Of a DNA stretch of 21,944 nt, positions 1-16,554 are shown one piece after another (the stretch's first letter is position 1; every line of letters starts with the position of its first letter). A program made the translations under genes and the position numbers. Source of the stretch: Saccoglossus kowalevskii (taxonomy: Eukaryota; Hemichordata; Enteropneusta; Harrimaniidae); contig NW_003132888.1 in NCBI RefSeq assembly GCF_000003605.2, positions 57,428-79,371 of the forward strand. Reading direction: 5' to 3'. The notes below the pieces were generated by a model. The model had not been told where the DNA came from and made no database searches. It saw nothing but the letters and a program-made list of their open reading frames with translations.

Positions 1-150
1 TTAGGCAGAGGGTTATTCCGAACCCGCCTATTCACATAGTTCATACCCACCATAGACTCCGGGTCACCCCCCAACCACCCCACTCTTTCCGTAGCGTTGG
101 TCTAAGTCCTCGATGCAGAGAAAGGAACCAGAGTGATTGTATAGCTGTCC

Positions 151-163
151 ATGGCGTCGCCAT
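151..163. repeat. Short perfect palindrome ATGGCG-T-CGCCAT
   Basis: Six-base perfect arms around one base. Short enough to arise by chance; recorded because it sits in the CpG-richer left edge. Confidence 0.4.
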
Positions 164-199
164 ATGCTCTCGGTCACGTGGTTCGTGACGCAAGGGAAA

Positions 200-241
200 T
201 AGAATCTTGGGGTCATTGGGCTTCCCCTGACCTAGATTCTA
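200..241. repeat. Imperfect inverted repeat (hairpin)
   Basis: TAGAATCT at 200-207 pairs with AGATTCTA at 234-241, and the stem continues inward through GGTCA/TGACC with a two-base bulge, giving about 13 paired bases around a short loop. It could be an RNA hairpin or a remnant terminal repeat; no flanking duplication was found. Confidence 0.4.
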
Positions 242-615
242 CCTCTCTGTCATCTGCAGAATCGCTGATTAATGCCTACAGTTCAAAATAGTCATTTTGA
301 CTGACTGGAGTCTATGGTGGGTAATTGAACGTAGTGATAAGAGAACTACCATTTCTGCTTTAATATATATTTTCATAGACTTGCTGACTGTTATGATTCT
401 GGAAAAAAGAATCTTGAAAAATAAATGTAAATCAGCGGTGAACACGCTTCCCTGAAAGCAGAAAGCGAAATACCTTTTAACAATTATATTTAAAGAATTT
501 TTATAAGCATCACGACAGACTGCAAGAAAATCAACTGTTAATACAACCACAGTCAAGGAATAGAAAATAGTTATTTTTTGTGTAGAAAAAGACCTCCTGG
601 GCGTGTGCCCAGATA

Positions 616-623
616 TGACGTCA
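616..623. promoter_or_regulatory. CRE octamer TGACGTCA (first of two)
   Basis: Perfect palindromic CREB/ATF consensus in AT-rich intergenic DNA. A second copy lies 134 bp to the right. Whether it is bound, and which gene it would serve, cannot be told from sequence. Confidence 0.4.
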
Positions 624-749
624 ACTTCTTTATTGTGTCAAAAGTAGGGGGAGGGGGGTGTTTGCCCGGACATGGGCTCTTACCCGGATAAGTACGGTCT
701 AGACATCTCTGCCTGATAAATCACGTCTTCTAGTGACAGGGCGCTTGAG

Positions 750-757
750 TGACGTCA
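750..757. promoter_or_regulatory. CRE octamer TGACGTCA (second of two)
   Basis: Perfect palindromic CREB/ATF consensus, followed within a few bases by ATGCATAT, an octamer-like sequence at about 763-770. Together with the copy at 616-623 it forms a spaced pair beyond the PGK 3' end, possibly part of the promoter of a gene off the left edge. Confidence 0.4.
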
Positions 758-1428
758 AAATTATGCATATGGGTAAAGCAACGTCTTTTAAATTGACAAT
801 TCTGTTTGTGGTCGTTTGTCACAAAGTACATAGTAATATCTCTCAAAGACAAAATCTTTATTGATGATTGAATGACTGCAGATCAGAACGAGGACGCATT
901 ATCGAAAAAGTGTCTTCCAATTCGATAATATAGAATTACCCAGTAAGTTTATTCTGTTTTCCGTGCTGACATGTTGCAAGGTTAAAAAAATTCACTAACT
1001 CATTCCATGGTTTGCTAGGAAATAGAGTAAAACTCTGTTCACTTGAGCCCAGGCAGTCCGTTGTTCGAACACCAGATTGCATAGATTTGTGTGGCTTAGG
1101 CTTATTCATGAAAAAAAATCTTATTCTCTATTTATTCCATCGCCAATCCCATAGTTTGCAACAGGACTAAAATTATACGTCAATTTTGTTGAGATTACTG
1201 ATATCAAACACTGACAGCAATAATTGTCTGGTTCGTAATGATTTATTGCGGAACCACCCGACTTCATAATTCCTACAGATATACCGCTACACAAGCTACC
1301 GGTAGTCTCATATGCCAACATAAGGCTAAATACATTTTGTCCATAATGAGGTCATAATAACGACAGATCTTTATGAAATGTTTCTCCATTCAGTGACAAA
1401 GCTAACAATGTAAGGGGTTAGAATACAG

Positions 1429-2249
1429 TTTATTTCTATGTACATGATTGTAATTGCGGTGTAACAAATAAAAAAAGAAAACAGTCCACATTATAAAGTA
1501 CAATGTTACAAGCAGTGAAACTTAAAAGTTTTACATACCTCAGTATTATTTCAGTTTGTATTAAAGTGGCATGATTTTAGGGGATTTTTTTTAATTCAAT
1601 GTGTATTATTTTGTGAAACATGGCTAAAGCTGACATTAGCACTCAAACGATTTAAATGACACTGTTACCATCACTGCACAAGTGTAAATGGGGTTGGGCT
1701 CACCTAAACATGGTTACATAGCAACCAATTTATAAGAACCTATTTTATATGGTGAACTTTTAGAAACAAGTTGACCAAACAAATTTATGTTTGAGGATTG
1801 ACCATTTCTTTTTATCAATTTGATTGACTGCTCCCCAAACTTTATGGTATTTTATCTAGATTCCAAAAGAGGATGTGATTTCAGGGCTTTTTAGATGGTA
1901 GGTACAATCTCTGGTATGATTGTGTACAGCAATAGTTGTACAATCAATGTTGGTAGAGTCCAACAAATGATAACACTAGAATACAACGCACACGTGTACA
2001 ATTCTGATGACAGTCTCATTTTGATCAGATCATTGTATTTATATTAGATAAAAAATCATCATGCATAAAACATTGCTCAAATATACAACAAATATTGTCA
2101 TCAATCCATTATCTAGAGCAAGCCACTAAAAAAAGACAGATTGTAGTGGAGATTTATCTCTACTGTATGACATACTGGCAAGTGATATTCTATATTACAA
2201 TGCGGATTGCTTGGCTTTGTTACAGTCTGCTCACATCGTAGTCTACAAG
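1429..2249 (-). terminator. Likely PGK 3' UTR with candidate poly(A) signal
   Basis: Downstream of the PGK stop on the minus strand the first canonical AATAAA I find is at 1434-1429, which would give a 3' UTR of about 0.8 kb. Nearer weaker variants occur, for example ATTAAA at about 1594-1589, and further AATAAA hexamers lie beyond at about 630 and 855, so the true cleavage site is not fixed. No ORF in this stretch looks like a gene. Confidence 0.35.
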
Positions 2250-10435
<8,186 letters not shown>

Positions 10436-10728
10436 AGCTGATTTCTAGTGGAGCGCTCGTAAAATTGTATCAAAAAAAAGCGAACAAAGTCTGACGTGAT
10501 GCCGGCTGCACAAGTAATGGGGAAGCCAGATGCGCAAAGGGAATGCGTAAACGTCGGTGACCTTAACAGTTCAAAGGTCGACGACCGACCGAACAGTGGT
10601 TTGTGGTAACACAGTTGATTTGGCAGACTTTTGGAGCAGTTGTGCCGGGGAAGATTTACTCTCGTCGACATTTAAAACGGATGATTCGAATTTCAACACA
10701 GTGCGTCACATTTTCAGCTGCTGAATAA
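10436..10728. promoter_or_regulatory. Putative bidirectional promoter between PGK and the deacetylase
   Basis: Only 293 bp separate the divergent start codons of the two genes, so both 5' UTRs and promoters must overlap or both genes have upstream non-coding exons. The stretch is richer in G+C and CpG than the surrounding introns. It holds a CRE-like TGACGTGA (10492-10499), the palindrome GAGCGCTC (10451-10458), a TGCGCAAA (10531-10538) and a TTCAAAGGTCG nuclear-receptor-like half site (10570-10580). No convincing TATA box is placed for either gene, which fits a dispersed housekeeping promoter. The individual factor sites are pattern matches only. Confidence 0.65.
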
Positions 10729-13700
10729 ATGCTCGTAAAACGTGTGGGGGCGCTGTGGTCATTAGCTTTTGATGGAAGCTCTGGATTTGTTCGAAACTTT
10801 TGCAAGGTACAACATTTTCAATCATTATCAAGGGGTGAAACCATTTTATCATGGGGGGGGGGCTTAAAACAAAACTATACAATTGCATACATGAAAGAAT
10901 ATTATGCCAATTTGGCACTGAAGTAAATGTAACATTGAAACAAACTTGTGATTCGAAAAACTGAACAAATCTCGGGCGACTACAAAATATTTTCGCCCTC
11001 CACAGTATTTCAATGTTCGACCCCTAACCCGGCACTAAATTGCTGGTGCCATACATCGTGGGTTTTAGCATAGACCTAATACAGTAGACTGATTGTATGG
11101 TTTTAGTTAGTCGCATCTGTCTAATAAAATACAAAATAAAAACTTGAAAGAATATTTTATTCTGTTTGCTTTCAAATATCTGTTGGATATTTTTAAATAA
11201 TTACTTTGGTTTGTTTGGAAAATATATCTTTTTCACAATTTTCCATTTGTTACAATGTTATTTAAATTTCCTTGGTTACTATATACGACTTGAATATAGT
11301 CTCTTTGAAACCGTGAATTTAAAACTCACTGAATATGCCTGAAATGCATATTCAGTAAATCAGCGTAATTTAAACCCAGCGAAAATTAGTCATTTTACAA
11401 TATGTGACCAAGGGTGTAGAAAGAATGAGAAAGTTGCGAAAAAAACAATTCAACCTTCCCAGTTGCAAAAAATCTAAGCCAAAATCGTACAATTTTGTAA
11501 TTGTGATGTGATAAAGTGGTATTCTTCCATTCAAAATGAATAAAAAAAGTCACCAGGTTCCGTCATTCCTGTAGGCATATCTCGGCAGTTGTTTTGAAAA
11601 CTGGAGATTAAAATGTGAGATACTGGCACAGCAGTCTATGCACCCTGATTCTACACCATATATTGCAAGACCACTCACTGTCCAATGGAGCCCACATTTT
11701 AGCGGTAAATCTGTTTTACTATACAATAACTTTTAAAGGGGAATCAATACTATGAATAGGGGCAAGATGGCCATCGCAATTATATTAGTATGTTAATCCG
11801 AACCAAGCCGCTCACATTGTGGCGAGAGCTCAGAGAATGTGCCATTTACGATGTTTAGAGATCAAGCTGTGATTCTAAATACATTACTATGGGAGCATTA
11901 ATATGTACGCTAGCGATTACACTCGTCTGGTTGGGCTTTTGTATAAAAGTTGTTGAAACGTGCCGCGAAAAGTACAAATCTTGAGTTTAAAATGGTGGCT
12001 AATGTATACAAAATGCCTGTCAATCATAGTTTGAGTAAGCGAGCATAATAAGCATTCATTTACTTAGTGGATAGAGGCGGAGTTAATTACCCATGAGCAT
12101 GTGGTGCAATCCATGGGATTGAGCGGTCCCCCTAGCTAGGGCAGTGGTCATCACTTACAAAATTGTGTTCCATAACAAGTTTCACAAGTTTGCTTCTTAT
12201 ACAATTTTATTATGCTAAAAAAAAAACAAAAAAACAATTTGTTTCTAAGATATTTATGCTTTGTAGTTTTTTTCTAAAAAATTTTATGTTTGTTTTAATG
12301 ATGCTTTGGGAAAAAAACAGAAAAAAAGTTGCGATAGTACAGTATGTATATAACCCCCTTTCTTTGAACTGACACGAGCTGACCAAAAAACAAATTTAAG
12401 TCTTATTTTTAGCCTTATTGTGTTACATATCACTACAACGTATCTTTAAATTGAAACTCTTCTGCAGATTTCCAGTACAATTCCCTGTGCATTTAAAGGG
12501 CCACCCATTGTGCACCATGAAGGCTATGTGTGCTACCTACCTCCAGGACATCGGTTCCAAATGAGGAAATTTGAAAGACTGTACCAGATTTTATTAGAAC
12601 AGAATGTGATTTGTGAACGGCAGGTGTTGATGCCAGTGAAAGCCAGTAAGGACTTACTGACTGAAGCCGTTCACACCAAAGATTACATAGAAGACTTTTT
12701 TAATGGTTGGACTGATGAAAAGGCGCAAAGAAAAACTGGGTTCGTTTGGAGTGAAGGACTTGTAAGCAGATGTCGTTATGAAACAGGTATGTCCAATATG
12801 AATGAAGTCAATGTTTATATATATTTTATTCAATACAAATTATTTCTTGAATAAAATAAAAAGAAAATTTACTAAACATAACTGTACAAGCATTCTAAAA
12901 CAGATTCAAGAAGGAGAAAAAAGTACAGACAAAATGTGTGACTCTGAGATTGATTTTATATTATTTTGGCTCACATTACGAAAAAGTCGTACAACCAGTT
13001 TCTACAGAACTGGCCTATAGGAATTCCTGAAGACAGCCAGTTTTGATAGAATTGTACTATAAGAATTCTAAAGGACAGCCAGTTCATATAGGAATTTACC
13101 ATCCCTTAGGGCAGCAAGTTTCTATAGGACTGTCCTATAGGAATGAGTATTCTTATAGGACATTTAATGCTTGTCCTGTAGGAATCCTATTGAAATTTAA
13201 CAAAAATGTAGTTGGAAATATTTAGTTATACTTATAGAAATATATCTAAGCCACCAGATTGAGTTTTGTGACCAATGAGAGACATAAACTAAAATTTCTG
13301 AATAAATTAATAGGAAATCGGCCAAAATAATAGGATAATGAATAAAAAGATTCTATAAGAAAATTCCAGTAGGTCTTATTCTTATGTTTATTAATTTAAG
13401 CATACTGTATTTGCAATATTAGCACATGCAAACAAAAAATTCCAATTCCTACACGTATACTGAATCATTGAAATGACTTATTTTGACTATAGAAACACCT
13501 ATGTTATTTCTTTAAGTGCATCTCAAGAAAATCTTAGGTGAATCATCAAAGTGACTGGTTTTGACCATAGAAATTTGGTAACAGGGGTAGTAAACTATAG
13601 CTATGGGATCTCCTTGTGACGTTACCTGGGTTTGTCAATTGAATTGAATTGAATTTTTTTTTTGTCAGCTGAATAGAGGAGGGGGGGGGCTACTTTTGTC

Positions 13701-16470
13701 ATTGTTTTGGCATGGACAACATAACTTCAAAAACAGAACTGTAAGAACATTATAGTAACTGACAAGATGTATTCTGTATACTTTGTGTTTTTTTGTACTA
13801 GTCAAATTCTTCTCAACTTGTCTAAAATGGTATTATTGATTTATTTTTTGGAGGTGGTACTGTTTTAACTGCTGAAGCAGCTCTGCAATGTGGTCTTGCA
13901 TGTAGTACAGCAGGGGGTACTCACCATGCATTCCCAGCATATGGCGCAGGTTACTGTCTTTTTAACGACATCGCTGTCGCTGCCAAGTATTTGATTCTCA
14001 GGAACAAAGTGTCAAGAGTCCTGGTTATAGACTTAGATGTACACCAGGTGAGATTTTTTTTGTACTTTCATGTGGGGAGCACACATTGGAAGCCTTTGCT
14101 GTTAGTGTGTCTGTATGTATGTATGATATGTACGTTTTATTACTAAGTGTAGTAGAGTCAATGCTTTTACTGATATTACAAATCTTGAAGTATTACAAGG
14201 TAATTTTGGTTCTATGAAACATTTCAAGAATTCAAAAATAATAATCTTTATGAAAGTCAAGTACATCAGCCAGGTTCAACATCATAGTTATCGAAAATAG
14301 CAGAAATTAGGGGGGGGGGGTGTTGAAATGAAAGTTTTATATATGATAATTTATGTATATTAATACATGCCATCACTTTCACGCAAATGCAATAATGGTT
14401 TAGAATAGAAATATCATGTGTATTTTGCTGTTCTGTGTTTGATACATGTGCGTACCGTTGATATATCAAGCATTTCATTAAAGATGGTGACCATCACCAA
14501 ATTTGGTTGGATTTTGTTGGTCGTCATTATCTTTGATTGGTTTGCATAGCATTTTACTTCATCACCTAAGAGACGTGCAATTACACTAGAATATGGCATT
14601 TATGTTCTTATTTAATAAGGACATCTATATCAGATGACAGCCTACTTTTTGATACAACATTTTCGGTTATGCTTGAAATCAAACATAAAAACGTGTTAGA
14701 TTTGACAAACGCAGAAACTATTTTGGGAGTATTTTCATTCTTAATATTGTGCTATACATTTTGAGAATGGTTAATTATAATGAAGTAAGGTAGTCTAAAT
14801 GTCATATTCTTCTTTGAAAGAAGATCAGCATTTTGACTTTGAGCTATAATAAGAAAAAATTCAAGTTCAAATCGTTCAATTGTTCCAGCAAATGTTCGGT
14901 TCCCAGCCTGGACTTTGGGAGTGCTCCGCTACCAGTTGAAAACTGGACCCAAAATTAGGGTGCTTTTTGACCCAACATTTTTTTGCCAAACGATTTTCAA
15001 AATTTCTATAAAATGGTTGAAATGTTAAAATTGGGGGCATACACATGTTCATAAATTGGACATGGCCATATACTCCAACTATGGGAGTAGTTCACACCTT
15101 TAATGTAATACACAAGATTTCGCAGTGACCTGAAAATCACCTATCATCTATGAACGTCTATCACAGATGTTTTCACATGATATCTTATTTGACCATGCAG
15201 GTGATCTCAATTGCAAATTTTTATACCTTTATATACCCTCTCATACTATCACATCTTCAATATCTTGTAGGGTGATGGTACTGCCTTTATTTTCAAAGAC
15301 GATCCCGCTGTATTCACGTTTTCTGTTCACTGTGGTAAAAACTTTCCCTTATTCAAACAACAAAGTGACTTGGATATCAGCCTGAATTGTGGGACTGGGA
15401 ATGCAGACTACATGGATGTGATCCAACATAATTTGCCATGGATTTTCCAAACATTCCGTCCAGACTTGGTGATCTATGATGCTGGTGTGGACCCACACAA
15501 AGAGGATCTCTTAGGACAGTTAGCTTTAACAGACGAAGGTACAATGGAACCTAAACAATCTAAAACATATGAGAACTTATTGATTTATCTGTGCGCGTGT
15601 ATCTGTGAGTCTGTGCGTGCGTCTGTTCGTGTCTCTGGACCTATATCTTATACATTCCTACCTACTCATATCTTAGACATACATCATAGATAATATTATA
15701 CATATGCACATCAATTTGTTTCGCAATTTGATTCAAGGTGGCTGAATGGCAGCAATTTTTGTGCTGAAAAATGATCAAAATCAAGCATCTCTGGCATTCC
15801 AGAACCAGGTCTTGTCTGTTTACAGATAGATTTTGTTCAAACATAGTCATTATGGGACCTTGATGCACATCATTTTATTTTTCAGATCGGATTCAAAATG
15901 GCCACTGGCAGTCATTTTGTTTTAATGATTACAGTTCTAGTGCCATATCTCTTACATGCTTTAACTGATTATGTTCAAATGTTATATATTCATTATACAT
16001 CATGTCATAGATACTCAAAATGGCTGACTGGTGGCCATTTTGTTATAATTAATGCTGTTCCAGAGCAATATCTCACAATATGAACAAGTACTCGTTTGGT
16101 GATCAGATACAAGATGACTGAATTTCATTCATTTTAATGTTAAAAAATCATCATAATCAAGCATCAGCTGACATGTTTATGTTCATACTATATTACTATA
16201 AACAAAACTATATATCTTAATTTTGATAACTAGTGGGAACTGTGCCTGTGGCTTGTTGAATTATGGTGTACATTATTTAGTGTGTGTATTGGAATCTTGT
16301 GTTGATAAACAGATATTTTCTATATAGGTTTATTTAAGAGAGACTACTGGGTTATCAATTATTCAATCACCTGTGGCTGTCCATGTGCCTGTCTGATTGG
16401 TGGTGGATATGATAAAAGTGTTGACAAATTGGCATTAAGGCATAGTATACTACACAGAGCTGCCACAAAG
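10729..16470 (+). CDS. Class IV (bacterial-type) histone deacetylase-family protein, 5 exons seen, 3' end probably outside window
   Basis: Zinc-dependent deacetylase fold. Coding exons: 10729-10806, 12468-12786, 13854-14047, 15271-15538, 16328-16470; phases join to 334 codons. Exon 1 is inferred: its ATG directly follows an in-frame TAA, it ends AAG|GT in phase 0, and exon 2 opens in phase 0. Exons 2-5 are supported by homology recalled from the family: VHHEGY and LPPGHRF near residues 41-57, GGTHHAF at 153-159 with the active-site histidine pair, FNDIA at 169-173, DLDVHQGDGTA at 192-202 (zinc ligands D194 and H196), D271 in AGVDPHKED (third ligand), and GGGY at 311-314 (catalytic tyrosine 314). 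This pattern fits bacterial and plant HDA2-like class IV proteins better than vertebrate HDAC11. I recall invertebrate relatives named after cyanobacterial SYNPCC7002_A1628. Exon 5 ends AAG|GTGAGT, so a short last exon is expected right of the array. Natural substrate unknown. Confidence 0.9.
10807..12467 (+). other. Deacetylase intron 1
   Basis: 1661-bp intron between the presequence exon and the first catalytic-domain exon. It contains G10 at 10853-10862, a perfect 11-bp-arm hairpin at 11328-11356 and, at about 11750-12160, a patch richer in G+C and CpG that may be an old inserted repeat. One ATG-led segment here (about 11993-12035) ends at a GTAAGC donor-like site, but its phase would create an early stop in exon 2, so it is not used in this model. 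Confidence 0.7.
11328..11356. repeat. Perfect 11-bp inverted repeat with 7-base loop
   Basis: ACTGAATATGC at 11328-11338 and GCATATTCAGT at 11346-11356 are exact reverse complements. Imperfect pairing extends outward through TTTAAA-containing flanks. It lies in deacetylase intron 1 and could form an RNA hairpin. Confidence 0.6.
12993..13200. repeat. Degenerate ~42-bp tandem repeat with CCTATAGG palindromes
   Basis: Units opening with (G/A)C(C/A)AGTT start near 12993, 13036, 13078 and 13114. Each carries a (C)TATAGGA(A) motif. Self-complementary CCTATAGG occurs at 13014-13021 and 13134-13141, and GAATTC occurs at 13021-13026. Further degenerate TATAGGA and TGTAGGA copies run to about 13190. 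Confidence 0.6.
13462..13573. repeat. Two-copy diverged 34-bp direct repeat
   Basis: 13462-13495 and 13540-13573 align without gaps at 28 of 34 positions, sharing GAATCAT, a GTGACT/ATGACT core and TTTTGAC(T/C)ATAGAAA. The copies start 78 bp apart, so the repeat is diverged and not strictly tandem. Confidence 0.55.
14048..15270 (+). other. Deacetylase intron 3 with G11 tract
   Basis: 1223-bp AT-rich intron. G11 lies at 14310-14320. A less AT-rich patch around 14880-15000 (CCCAGCCTGGACTTTGG and following) may be an old repeat. No gene recognised. Confidence 0.75.
15539..16327 (+). other. Deacetylase intron 4 with a dispersed AAAATGGC repeat
   Basis: 789-bp intron. A TG/CG-rich degenerate stretch lies at about 15590-15640, followed by about four diverged copies of a repeat unit between 15731 and 16160. 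Small ORFs here follow the repeat and are not supported as genes. Confidence 0.75.
15731..16165. repeat. Diverged ~100-155-bp repeat, about four copies, with AAAATGGC/GCCATTTT inverted arms
   Basis: Copies begin near 15731 (ATTCAAGGTGGCTGAATGGC), 15891 (ATTCAAAATGGCCACTGGCA), 16011 (ATACTCAAAATGGCTGACTG) and 16105 (AGATACAAGATGACTGAATT). The third copy has exact inverted arms AAAATGGC...GCCATTTT. ATCAAGCATC recurs near 15781 and 16157, after the first and fourth copies. The uneven spacing suggests old tandem copies or the inner part of a transposon. Confidence 0.55.
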
Positions 16471-16554
16471 GTGAGTCCGTTGTAGTTAGAGACTCAAATG
16501 GACGTGAGATGCGAGATAGTCACAAGACTTGCTGACTGTTGAAGGCAATGTTTA
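16471..16554 (+). other. Start of deacetylase intron 5 before the array
   Basis: GTGAGT is a strong 5' splice site. If it were not used, the frame would add only VSPL and stop at TAG 16483-16485, giving a 338-residue protein. The rest of this 84-bp segment is unique sequence that passes into the tandem array through a partial unit (GACAATGTTGATTC). Confidence 0.6.

Larger units (their letters stand above)
1..1428. other. Intergenic DNA, no gene recognised
   Basis: No ORF longer than 95 codons and none with a recognisable domain. Visible structure is limited to a 6+1+6 palindrome at 151-163, an imperfect hairpin at 200-241, a G-rich tract at 647-659 and two perfect CRE octamers at 616-623 and 750-757. 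The left part (1-250) is less AT-rich than the rest, so it may belong to a neighbouring gene's regulatory or untranslated region. Confidence 0.5.
12787..13853 (+). other. Deacetylase intron 2, carrying two degenerate tandem repeats and a G9 tract
   Basis: 1067-bp intron. It contains about four divergent copies of a 42-bp unit (12993-13200), a two-copy 34-bp repeat (13462-13573), a short GAATT run near 13637-13652 and G9 at 13681-13689. The small ORFs here come from the repeats and are not genes. Confidence 0.75.

Noticed and set aside
269-556. 95-codon minus-strand ORF at the left edge
   Set aside because: AT-rich composition, no recognisable domain, no splice-consistent continuation; fits chance.
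1041-1090. tRNA or tRNA remnant around GTTCGAAC
   Set aside because: The T-loop-like octamer is present, but no acceptor stem, anticodon arm or A box could be paired.
10807-10926. Continuation of the exon 1 frame of the deacetylase to a stop at 10926
   Set aside because: The protein family resumes at 12468 in matching phase after a GT at 10807; the read-through part contains the G10 tract and has no homology.
11993-12035. Alternative first coding exon starting ATGGTGGCTAATG and ending at GTAAGC
   Set aside because: Joined to the exon at 12468 its phase gives an early TAA, and the other nearby acceptor does not fit its phase either.
13043-13225. 60-codon plus-strand ORF in intron 2
   Set aside because: It is a read-through of the degenerate 42-bp repeat and is not a domain.
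10729-16470. Assignment as the vertebrate-type HDAC11 orthologue
   Set aside because: GGTHHAF, DLDVHQGDGTA and AGVDPHKED with the LPPGHRF start fit the bacterial and plant HDA2-like branch better; left without a symbol.
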